From the NCBI GenBank assembly GCA_031261125.1, contig JAISJZ010000091.1, positions 1-19,243 of the forward strand: a DNA stretch of 19,243 bases. The letters are read 5' to 3'. The stretch comes from Planctomycetaceae bacterium. GTDB taxonomy: Bacteria; Planctomycetota; Planctomycetia; Pirellulales; Thermoguttaceae. Each line of letters begins with the position of its first letter. Within the stretch, counting starts at the first letter, position 1. Below, one piece after another: positions 7,200 through 14,067 of this stretch. The translations under genes and the position numbers were made by a program. The notes under the pieces were generated by a model. The model saw nothing but the letters and a program-made list of their open reading frames with translations. It was not told the DNA's origin and made no database searches.

Positions 7200-9947
7200 A
7201 TGAACGATATGTCGTTAATCCAAGAGTTTGTTCAGGAAGCCCGCGAGTACATTGACGAGGTCGAACCGACTCTTATCGAAATTTATAACGGAAGCGAGGA
7301 GTCCGCTGGTACCGTTGATGCTGAACTGGTTAACTCCGTGTTCCGTATGTTTCATTCAATGAAAGGCAGTGCAGGATTTCTTTCGCTTTCAACGATTGCC
7401 GGCGTAACTCACGAAGCGGAAACACTGCTGAATGAAATCCGCAACGGCAAACTGTCGCTCTCCGTCCAAATTACGGCAACGTTGTGTAAAGCAATCGACT
7501 TGTTTCGGGCGATGCTTGACCATATCGAAGAAACGGGAGCCGACGATGGTTTCGATGACCGGGCAGAAGCGATTAAAGCCGTATTAAGAAAGCACGTCGC
7601 CGGTGAACCGGTTGACGAATCAATGATTGCGAACATTGCACCGGCACCCGAAGGCGAAGGGGAAACAATCCCATCGCAAGCGGCTGGGACTAACAATACC
7701 GCGGCTCACGGCGAAGAACTCTCGTTTGAATCATTGGCAAACGAAAAGCCGCCGGAACCGCATAACGTAAATGATTTGAATTTTGGCGAACAACCGGAAG
7801 AAGCCGCCGGCGGGTTTTTGCCCCCGGCACCGGTTTCCCCGCCGTCAGCGGCTGCGCCTGACAATGTACCGCCGCCTGCCGAACCGCCGAAAGATGAATT
7901 GGTGCAACTGTCGCTCGCACCGGAAATGCGGCAAAGTTTTGTTGTCGAAGGCAACGAACAACTGGATTCGTGCGAACAATCGCTGCTTATGGTACTTGAC
8001 CCCAATGCGGAACATACCGAGCCGATTAAAGATGCGTTCCGGTATATTCATTCGTTCAAAGGCAACTGCGGTTTTATGGGTTTAGTGCAGTTGGAGCATT
8101 TAAGCCACACGATGGAAACGCTGCTCGATAAACTCCGCAACAGCGAAATCACGCCGAGCGAAGAAAATGCCGGTGTGTTGTTGAAAAAACTTGATGCGCT
8201 GCGCGAAGGCGTGAGAGATATCGAAAACGGCGGCAACGGTCTGGTGGCAAACCTCGACGGACACGTTCACGACTTGAATGTGCTGCTGGGTGTTAACGAG
8301 CCGACGGTTGCCCCGTCGGCACAGCCGGCGGTTCCCGTCCCGCCGCAAACGGCTGCGGCGAAGTTGACCGGTATTGACGCAGAAATTGCCGCGGCGGAAT
8401 CGGAACAGGCGGCGGCAGACAAAATCGTTGCCGATGCCCAGGCAAAAGGCGATATGGATTTGCAGATAGAGTGGGCGTTCAAAGCCCGCGATGCAAAAGA
8501 AAAAGTTGAAGCATTAAAAGCAAAGAAGGCATCCGGCGGTACAACTTCAAACGGACCGGTTTCTGCGAAACCGGCTGCGCCGAGCGCAGGGCAGCAAGCC
8601 CCTGCTGCGAACGCGGTTAACACACCGCCGGCACCTACGGGCAACGTACCGAATGCCGCCGCAGCCGCCGCAGCAAAGAAGCAGGACATCCGCGTTGATT
8701 TACATAAACTCGATGTTCTTATCAACCTCGTAGGCGAACTCGTCATTGCCGAGTCAATGGTAACCCGCTGTCCCGCCGTCTCTCACGTTGAAGACGAATA
8801 CTATAACCGGGCGAAACACCAACTCCGCCGAATTTGCGACGACTTGCAGGACGTTGCAATGAGCGTGCGGATGATTCCGCTGTCGGCAACATTCCGCAAA
8901 ATGATTCGCCTCGTTCACGACTTGGCAACGAAAACCGGCAAGAAAATCAAACTCGATTTACTCGGCGAAGACACCGAAGTTGACAAAACCGTCATTGAAC
9001 AGATTGCCGACCCGCTCGTCCACATCGTCCGAAACAGTTGCGACCACGGTATTGAACCGCCGGACGAACGGCTCACGGCAGGCAAACCCGATACGGGTTC
9101 GGTGATTCTCGAAGGCAAGCACGAAGGCGGCGAGGTCTGGATTATCATCAAAGATGACGGACACGGTCTGAACCGCGAAAAAATTATCTCCAAAGCATTG
9201 GAAAGAGGACTCGTAGGCGATGACGTGAAGAATTGGTCTGACGACCGGGTCTTCAAACTGATTTTTGAACCGGGCTTTTCCACAGCAGATAAAGTAACCG
9301 ATGTGTCGGGACGCGGTGTCGGTATGGACGTAGTGAAACGGAACATCGAAAAACTCAACGGACGCATCGACATCACAAGTAAGAAAGGTCAAGGTTCGAC
9401 ATTCACGCTTCGGATTCCGCTAACGCTGGCGATTGTCGATGCGATGCTCGTCCGCGTCGGCGCAGGCAAATATATGATTCCGACACTCACGATTCGGGAA
9501 AGTTTGGTGCCGACGAAACAGCAAATTACCGTTACACCGGAAGGACGCGAAATCCTGCGGCTGCGGGAAGAAATGGTGCCGGTCATTCGGCTGTATGATG
9601 TCTTCTGCTGTGAACCGGGGGCAACGAAGTTGAAAGACGGTATCTTAATTGTTGCCGAAGACGGCGGACGGTCATTTGCGTTCTTCGTTGACGAAATTAT
9701 CGGACAGCAGCAAACGGTGATTAAAGGATTGCCGGAATATCTCGGCGATTCCAACGGATTCAGCGGCTGCACGATTTTGGGCGACGGGACGGTCAGTTTG
9801 ATTGTCGATGTCGGGGCAGTCAGTCAAATGCAGGGCAGTTTTGCCGCATCGGCGGTTGACAAAGAGCAGTATTGGCGTGACGATCCGAAGGATGCGGTCA
9901 TCAGTCACGAAGTATCATTTGCCGATTTAGAAGCGTCGATTGATTAA
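7200..9947 (+). CDS. cheA: CheA-type histidine kinase with two Hpt domains
   Basis: CheA autophosphorylates a histidine in its Hpt domain and passes the phosphate to CheY-type response regulators, coupled to chemoreceptors by CheW. Domains in order: Hpt 1 at about 1-105 with HSMKGSAGF and phospho-His52; a Pro/Ala-rich linker; Hpt 2 at about 240-345 with HSFKGNCGF and phospho-His284; a charged coiled-coil and Ala/Pro linker (about 388-490); the dimerisation helix pair from about 497 (LINLVGELVIAES); the ATPase domain with N-box HIVRNSCDHG (608-617), G1 DDGHG (652-656) and G2 GRGVGMD (704-710); and a CheW-like regulatory domain from about 745 to 890. At 915 residues it is longer than classical CheA (about 650) because of the extra Hpt and linkers. 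No receiver domain is fused. GGAGAG sits four bases before ATG 7200, fixing the start. No cheW, receptor or cheY gene is nearby, so the output (motility, type IV pili or development) is open. Confidence 0.95.
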   Translation: MNDMSLIQEFVQEAREYIDEVEPTLIEIYNGSEESAGTVDAELVNSVFRMFHSMKGSAGFLSLSTIAGVTHEAETLLNEIRNGKLSLSVQITATLCKAIDLFRAMLDHIEETGADDGFDDRAEAIKAVLRKHVAGEPVDESMIANIAPAPEGEGETIPSQAAGTNNTAAHGEELSFESLANEKPPEPHNVNDLNFGEQPEEAAGGFLPPAPVSPPSAAAPDNVPPPAEPPKDELVQLSLAPEMRQSFVVEGNEQLDSCEQSLLMVLDPNAEHTEPIKDAFRYIHSFKGNCGFMGLVQLEHLSHTMETLLDKLRNSEITPSEENAGVLLKKLDALREGVRDIENGGNGLVANLDGHVHDLNVLLGVNEPTVAPSAQPAVPVPPQTAAAKLTGIDAEIAAAESEQAAADKIVADAQAKGDMDLQIEWAFKARDAKEKVEALKAKKASGGTTSNGPVSAKPAAPSAGQQAPAANAVNTPPAPTGNVPNAAAAAAAKKQDIRVDLHKLDVLINLVGELVIAESMVTRCPAVSHVEDEYYNRAKHQLRRICDDLQDVAMSVRMIPLSATFRKMIRLVHDLATKTGKKIKLDLLGEDTEVDKTVIEQIADPLVHIVRNSCDHGIEPPDERLTAGKPDTGSVILEGKHEGGEVWIIIKDDGHGLNREKIISKALERGLVGDDVKNWSDDRVFKLIFEPGFSTADKVTDVSGRGVGMDVVKRNIEKLNGRIDITSKKGQGSTFTLRIPLTLAIVDAMLVRVGAGKYMIPTLTIRESLVPTKQQITVTPEGREILRLREEMVPVIRLYDVFCCEPGATKLKDGILIVAEDGGRSFAFFVDEIIGQQQTVIKGLPEYLGDSNGFSGCTILGDGTVSLIVDVGAVSQMQGSFAASAVDKEQYWRDDPKDAVISHEVSFADLEASID

Positions 9948-9949
9948 CG

Positions 9950-10747
9950 TTATTCCTTCGTCAAATCAACCGGCTGAAAATTTTTCGGTATGTCGTCAAG
10001 CGAACGGTACAGTTCCGCTAATTCCAAAAGGTGTTTTTTGCGGGCTTCGTTCTTCGGGTCGTCCGGTTCAAACCGCCCCCAAAGAATTTCGGTACTGTTT
10101 TCGGTGATGAGTTTGCAAAACACTTTGCTGCCGGTCGGCGTTTGCTGCGGAAACGGAACAATTTCGGCGATTTTCAATTTCGCGGCAACATCGCTGATGT
10201 AACCGGCTAATCCGGCGGCATCGTGAACAAGCGGGTCGCCCCACAGCGTACCGGCGGCACCAAGCGGAGACGAATGAATCCCGCGGATTTGCAGATACTC
10301 TTTCATCTTGTCCGGTGCAAGAGCGATGAAATACTCCGTCGGCAATAGCACGCCGTTGCGGTCAACCGGAAACGACCCCCGCGGCGAAACGTCAACTAAC
10401 GCCGCCGGAACCCGGTATGTTAATCGGACAACCGCACCCGACGGATATTGCAGCCGGACTTGTTCGACATCTTCCGCCCACGGCGATGCAGCGAACGCCT
10501 GCGAAAGTTTGTGCGGTAAATCTTTGTCCAGCAAAAAACTTTCCGCCGCCAAATTGGAATTCCGAAGTGCCGTTTCGATAAAATCAGCGGGAACCCACGG
10601 CGGGCGTTCCGGTACAGTAATTCGGGACGCATCCAGTTGATATACCGCTTGAGCGGCAATATCTTTTTTGACAGCATACCAGCCGGCAAAACCCAATCCG
10701 CTGAAAAGGGATAATACCAGCAAGATACCGAGTATTGTGTTCCTCAT
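9950..10747 (-). CDS. FtsQ/DivIB-like single-pass envelope protein
   Basis: A 265-residue protein with a short cytoplasmic tip, one transmembrane segment (about 4-26) and a periplasmic domain. The periplasmic part resembles FtsQ/DivIB: a possible POTRA segment is followed by FAASPWAEDVEQVRLQYP, a basic/hydrophobic strand ending RVPAALV, and FPVDRNGVLLP, matching the usual FtsQ order of PWV-x-V, RxPVA and D-x-x-G. FtsQ scaffolds the division complex and links cytoplasmic division proteins to septal cell-wall synthases. Planctomycetes lack FtsZ, so an FtsQ-like protein would work in an unusual divisome. The start ATG overlaps the stop of the preceding SPOR-like gene as ATGA (10744-10747), implying translational coupling. 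It converges with cheA, stop codons two bases apart, with no room for a terminator. The assignment rests on motif pattern; a diverged POTRA protein of another role remains possible. Confidence 0.55.
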   Translation of the reverse strand: MRNTILGILLVLSLFSGLGFAGWYAVKKDIAAQAVYQLDASRITVPERPPWVPADFIETALRNSNLAAESFLLDKDLPHKLSQAFAASPWAEDVEQVRLQYPSGAVVRLTYRVPAALVDVSPRGSFPVDRNGVLLPTEYFIALAPDKMKEYLQIRGIHSSPLGAAGTLWGDPLVHDAAGLAGYISDVAAKLKIAEIVPFPQQTPTGSKVFCKLITENSTEILWGRFEPDDPKNEARKKHLLELAELYRSLDDIPKNFQPVDLTKE

Positions 10748-11784
10748 CGCCTTCTTGGTACTTCGATAACTTTCGGCATTACATCACATTCGATACCCTC
10801 GAACCGTACCGGTTCATACGTCAATGTCCCTGCCGTTGACGGTCTGCCCTGAAACCGGTTGATAATATCCTGCACGTTCCGGGCATAAACCGTTTGTCCG
10901 TTCGGAAGACGCTGTTCGTAAGAATTGAAACCGCCGACGGTAACGATACTGGCATAACGGTCGTGAAATTCGTACGCTTCCACTCCCTGTTCCCGAAGGA
11001 TTTTACAGAGTTTCACCGCCGCCCGTTCGCCTAATTCTAATTCGGATGTCTTGCCGGACGAAAACGGTTTTTTGCCTTCTTCGATTTCTTTCACTTCATC
11101 CGGTTTAATAACGACGCGCCCGGTGAATGTTGCAATTTGTACCGTATAACGGTTCGGGCAATTCAGCAGCGAGTACGGACGTGAGGTGTTAATGGATTCA
11201 ATAAACTTGTCAACTGTCCCGCGCTGTATTTCCGGCGGAATAAGCGGATTCGTAATACTAAACGCCATAGACAGCGGCGTACTTCCGGTTGAACCCCGCC
11301 ACGTTGAATAATCCTTTGCCGCTTGTTTCTTCGCCAAGAATTCCGGTCGGCACTCCTTGACCGCTTTCAAGGTCTTCTGGAATTCGTTGTCTTCAACCGA
11401 TTGAAAATCGCCGATGACCACCGCATATTCGACAACCGTTCCTGTCTTCTGATATTTCAGCGGTCGGGCATACGGACTTTGCGGACGTTTGCTCTCTTTA
11501 CTTAAATCGTGAACAAATTTCTGTTCATAAAGATATGCCTTGAATTTATGCTTTTTGCGCAACTCATAAACCAGAGCATTGGCATCTTTACGTCCGTTTG
11601 TTCCGCTGAACGAGGTGGCGTAAATCAGCCACGGTCCGTTCGTATCCGCAAGAAGATATTCCTTATCCGGTTCGGCTTCAACGGATTTTCCGAGGTTCTT
11701 CAAAAAGTTCGGCTGCGCCGAGGCGGCATTTCCGCTCAACAGCACAACGGCGCAGCACAACAGGACGGAATAAAGTGTTTTCAT
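10744..11784 (-). CDS. Secreted protein with two SPOR-like segments
   Basis: A Sec signal peptide (residues 1-23, cleavage after ASA) leads a 346-residue protein. Two segments have the layout of SPOR domains: residues about 52-148 (PWLIYATSFSG, a helix rich in Lys, then YAVVIGDFQS) and about 213-306 (YTVQIATFTG, a helix KLCKILREQGVEAYEF, then SIVTVGGFNS). SPOR domains bind glycan strands lacking stem peptides at sites of division, and the pattern 'VQIATF ... A..L...LR..G..AY ... VTVGGF' fits that fold by eye. The gene overlaps the FtsQ-like gene by four bases and lies upstream of it, which supports a joint envelope or septum role. There is no transmembrane segment after the signal peptide, so the protein should be periplasmic. 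No strong Shine-Dalgarno is seen before ATG 11784. SPOR similarity is my reading, not a search result. Confidence 0.5.
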   Translation of the reverse strand: MKTLYSVLLCCAVVLLSGNAASAQPNFLKNLGKSVEAEPDKEYLLADTNGPWLIYATSFSGTNGRKDANALVYELRKKHKFKAYLYEQKFVHDLSKESKRPQSPYARPLKYQKTGTVVEYAVVIGDFQSVEDNEFQKTLKAVKECRPEFLAKKQAAKDYSTWRGSTGSTPLSMAFSITNPLIPPEIQRGTVDKFIESINTSRPYSLLNCPNRYTVQIATFTGRVVIKPDEVKEIEEGKKPFSSGKTSELELGERAAVKLCKILREQGVEAYEFHDRYASIVTVGGFNSYEQRLPNGQTVYARNVQDIINRFQGRPSTAGTLTYEPVRFEGIECDVMPKVIEVPRRR

Positions 11785-11841
11785 CGTAATTCTTCGTTTC
11801 GCCCCAGCCGCTTACGGCAGGACTTTTCTCCTTTTATCGGC

Positions 11842-11859
11842 TGAAACGATTGAAACGAT
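11842..11859. repeat. Tandem 9-base repeat in a divergent promoter region
   Basis: TGAAACGAT occurs twice head to tail (11842-11850 and 11851-11859), 58 bases upstream of the SPOR-like gene start on the minus strand and in the 226-base divergent gap shared with the PDZ-like gene. Such tandem sites can bind a regulator; no protein is implied. Confidence 0.35.
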
Positions 11860-11893
11860 TAGGAAAACTCTTCCAATTCTTCCGAATTTTCTC

Positions 11894-11922
11894 TTGATTT
11901 TTTCGCCGGAAAAACGCATAGT
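11894..11922 (+). promoter_or_regulatory. Weak promoter candidate for the PDZ-like gene
   Basis: TTGATT (11894-11899) and CATAGT (11917-11922) are 17 bases apart, each matching consensus at 4 of 6. Eighteen bases downstream is a perfect inverted repeat TTTTAC-cata-GTAAAA (11940-11955) that could be an operator. Confidence 0.3.
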
Positions 11923-12010
11923 GTCGCCCGGCGGCAGTGTTTTACCATAGTAAAAGATTAAGAACACTTACGGACGATGTCCGAGCATCCCAACCCCCTA
12001 ACCCCTTCCT

Positions 12011-12685
12011 GTGATGAATACAATTTTTCAACGCGGTATCACGTTTTTGCTGATTTTTTGCGTTTTTGCGGCAATACCGGTCTATGCGCAGCCCGGCCGC
12101 CGTCCGCCGTTTCCGCCGCCGCATCATCACCATCACAACGACGCTGCCGTCGCTCTCGGCATCATCGGTGCTGCCGGTGTTGCCGCCGCTTTCGCGAACC
12201 GGTACTCCGCTCCGCCGACATACTACTACCGGTATTATGAACCGTCCGTTGTCGTTGTACCGCCGCGCCCCGCCGTTATCATAGAAAAACCGGTGGTCGT
12301 GGAAAAGCCCGTCGTTGTCGAACGTTCCGTCGTGATAGAAAAGCCGGTTGCCGTTTCGCCAACAGATTATTTTTCGCCGAAGTTGGGGGCTGCATTCCGA
12401 ATCGAAAAGATGCAGATTCCGGGTTATCAGTTCACTGCCGCCCGATTGACTTCCGACCCGGTCGCCGGTTCGCCGTTGAACCAACTCGGTCTGGAAAGAC
12501 AGGACGTAATCACCCGGCTGGACGATGAAGCCGCCGATTCGCTGGCAGTGCTGGAACATCACGAGAGAAATACGGCGGTTCGGTACATCAAAACGGGAAC
12601 GGTCAAGGTGCAACTCGGCAAAATATACATTCCTGAAAAGTCCGAAATTCGTGTGCAGCAGGACGAACAATTTCACGCTCCGTAA
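12011..12685 (+). CDS. Secreted PDZ-like protein with His and EKPVVV tracts
   Basis: A 224-residue exported protein. A signal peptide occupies residues 1-26 (hydrophobic 10-22, cleavage near YAQ). The mature N-terminus has a Pro-rich stretch with five consecutive histidines (38-42), a short Ala/Gly-rich hydrophobic segment (45-62), a Tyr cluster (YYYRYYEP) and about four copies of an EKPVVV-type unit (92-115). The C-terminal part (about 127-207) has the layout of a PDZ domain: a binding strand, then SDPVAGSPLNQLGLERQDVITRLDD, the usual 'aG-L--GD-I--ldg' pattern. Such proteins are typically periplasmic adaptors; no catalytic residues are present. The His tract could bind metal, but that is speculation. 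Translation may begin at GTG 12011 or at ATG 12014, and neither has a Shine-Dalgarno. It is divergent from the SPOR-like gene and precedes the DUF1559 cluster, which has its own promoter. Confidence 0.65.
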   Translation: MMNTIFQRGITFLLIFCVFAAIPVYAQPGRRPPFPPPHHHHHNDAAVALGIIGAAGVAAAFANRYSAPPTYYYRYYEPSVVVVPPRPAVIIEKPVVVEKPVVVERSVVIEKPVAVSPTDYFSPKLGAAFRIEKMQIPGYQFTAARLTSDPVAGSPLNQLGLERQDVITRLDDEAADSLAVLEHHERNTAVRYIKTGTVKVQLGKIYIPEKSEIRVQQDEQFHAP

Positions 12686-12713
12686 AAAAAATCATTTTTG
12701 TTGCTCTTCCCTG

Positions 12714-12741
12714 TTGACTTTTCTCCATTTTTGATTACAAT
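12714..12741 (+). promoter_or_regulatory. Sigma-70-like promoter for the DUF1559 cluster
   Basis: TTGACT (12714-12719) and TACAAT (12736-12741) are separated by 16 bases; both match consensus at 5 of 6. It lies 76 bases before the DUF1559 start at 12817 and should drive the cluster through at least 15720. One of the two best promoter matches in the window. Confidence 0.65.
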
Positions 12742-12755
12742 ATAGCCGAAAGTGT

Positions 12756-12779
12756 AGTATCTGTTCAACAGTATCTGTT
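12756..12779 (+). promoter_or_regulatory. Candidate operator: direct repeat plus palindrome
   Basis: AGTATCTGTT is repeated exactly (12756-12765 and 12770-12779) with four bases between, and the junction forms a perfect palindrome CTGTT-c-AACAG (12761-12771). It begins about 15 bases past the -10 hexamer, so it would sit just downstream of the transcription start, a usual place for a repressor site. Confidence 0.4.
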
Positions 12780-12816
12780 AGCCCTAACCCCTTGTGGTGG
12801 GCAGAAAGGAACAAAA

Positions 12817-13983
12817 ATGAGAAAAAATTTCTTTTGGCACGGAATTTGCTGGGGGGGGGTAAAACGCGCCTTCACGCTCGTTGAACTTCTCGTCGTTATC
12901 GCCATCATCGGCGTTCTGATTGCATTGCTTTTGCCGGCGGTTCAGGCGGCGCGGGAAGCAGCACGGCGGATGCAATGCACAAACCATCTGAAGCAGATAG
13001 GCATCGCCGTTCACAACTTTCACGATACCCATCAGGCACTTCCGCCGATTTGTATCTACGCCGAACGCCCGACAATTTTTATGCTGCTCTTTCCGTTCAT
13101 CGAGCAGTCCGCACTGCACGCCCGGTGCGATGAAGCCGGTCTGTACCGTAAAGCGACCGTTCACAACGATACAAACGTGATTAAGTCCAACGAGGGCTGG
13201 CATCCCTACGGACTCGCTGCCGGTGCTGCGGGAAATATGACCGAAGCCGACTTGAATGCGCTGTGTTCCGTCAGTTTTTTCCGCTGCCCTTCATCGCACG
13301 GCTCCGGCGAACCGAAACGGCAGGGCAGGGCATCAGGGGCAAGGTCGGACTACATTGCGGTTGTTGCGAAGTATTGGATTAACGGCGGCGACCAAACGGT
13401 GGATTCCCACGCTTGGTGGCGGTACTGGTGTACAGACGGAACCAACTACGGCGATGCCCGCCGGAATCAAGGTTCGTTTGCCGGTCCGTTCCGTCTGCCG
13501 ACACTTGATTTCATCGGAACTGATGTGAACGGCGACTGGGAAGGCGGCAGTTGTTCCATCCGTGATTGGGAGTACAAGTGGACGATGAGCGATTGGAAAG
13601 ACGGCACAAGCAATCAATGGTGTTTCGCCGAAAAGCACATTCCCGAATGGGCGAAAGGTCTGGACAACAACGAACACAACGCCAATGAATGGGACGGAGC
13701 GTATCACTGGGCTTACACCGCCACGGCAAATATCGGACGAATCGTCGGTATTGATGCGAACGTGATTGCCCGAAGTACAAACGACCCGAACCGACCGGAA
13801 ACCGCTAACACCGACCCGTGCAACGCCCGTGAAGGAAACGAAATGCTCGGTTCGTCGCACGCCGGAGTTCTTAACGTTCTGTTCGGCGACGGTTCCGTAC
13901 ATACGGCTTCGCTCACGATATTGCCGCGGACGGCTTCTTTGTTGTCTTGCACACGGGACGGCGAAGCGGTTGCGATGCCTTAG
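12817..13983 (+). CDS. DUF1559 pseudopilin-like protein, carries a G9 tract
   Basis: A 388-residue planctomycete DUF1559 protein. The N-terminus is a type IV prepilin/pseudopilin signal: a 17-residue leader, then FTLVELLVVIAIIG (19-32), with Glu23 at the +5 position of the motif, followed by a hydrophobic helix to about 40 and the family signature AAREAARRMQCTNHLKQIG. Ala18, rather than Gly, precedes the cleavage site. The globular part has WWRYWCTDG and DGTSNQW-FAEK, and the C-terminus has the H-X9-DG motif (His348, Asp358-Gly359). Such proteins are processed by prepilin peptidase and probably lie at the cell surface or in a pseudopilus; their exact function is unknown. AAAGGA at 12805-12810 is a good Shine-Dalgarno for ATG 12817. 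A run of nine G (12851-12859) falls in codons 12-15; losing one G creates an immediate stop, and gaining one gives a stop nine codons later. It is paralogous to the gene at 14593. Confidence 0.93.
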   Translation: MRKNFFWHGICWGGVKRAFTLVELLVVIAIIGVLIALLLPAVQAAREAARRMQCTNHLKQIGIAVHNFHDTHQALPPICIYAERPTIFMLLFPFIEQSALHARCDEAGLYRKATVHNDTNVIKSNEGWHPYGLAAGAAGNMTEADLNALCSVSFFRCPSSHGSGEPKRQGRASGARSDYIAVVAKYWINGGDQTVDSHAWWRYWCTDGTNYGDARRNQGSFAGPFRLPTLDFIGTDVNGDWEGGSCSIRDWEYKWTMSDWKDGTSNQWCFAEKHIPEWAKGLDNNEHNANEWDGAYHWAYTATANIGRIVGIDANVIARSTNDPNRPETANTDPCNAREGNEMLGSSHAGVLNVLFGDGSVHTASLTILPRTASLLSCTRDGEAVAMP

Positions 13984-14003
13984 ATTTTTAATGCCGCGGT
14001 TTA

Positions 14004-14060
14004 GCCGCTGATTCAGCGGCGCATTTCACAAACACTAACACCGCCGCTGAATCCGGCGGT
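14004..14060. repeat. Paired inverted GC palindromes (REP/BIME-like)
   Basis: Two palindromes face each other between the DUF1559 and lipoprotein genes. The first is GCCGCTGA-T-TCAGCGGC (14004-14020); the second is ACCGCCG-CTGAATC-CGGCGGT (14040-14060). Between them GATTCAGCGGCG (14010-14021) pairs perfectly with CGCCGCTGAATC (14042-14053), giving a 12-bp stem with a 20-base loop. The flanks TTTAGCC and GGTTAAA resemble other palindromes in this window. In RNA it could stabilise or attenuate the cluster transcript; no T-run follows, so it is not a classical terminator. Confidence 0.7.
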
Positions 14061-14067
14061 TAAACAG

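Noticed and set aside
8267..8746. 159-residue Ala-rich open frame antisense to cheA
   Set aside because: It mirrors the Ala/Pro linker codons of cheA and has no independent signals.
11807..11818. GCCG-CTTA-CGGC as another member of the GC palindrome family
   Set aside because: The stem is only 4 bp and lacks the TTTAGCC or GGCTAAA boundary.
12683..12700. A-rich/T-rich stem after the PDZ-like gene as a terminator
   Set aside because: It has only A-T pairs and no GC-rich stem.
12851..12859. G9 tract as evidence of a frameshifted pseudogene
   Set aside because: The frame is open through the tract and continues into an intact, full-length DUF1559 protein.
13333..13902. 189-residue open frame antisense to the first DUF1559 gene
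   Set aside because: Shadow of strongly conserved DUF1559 motifs on the other strand.
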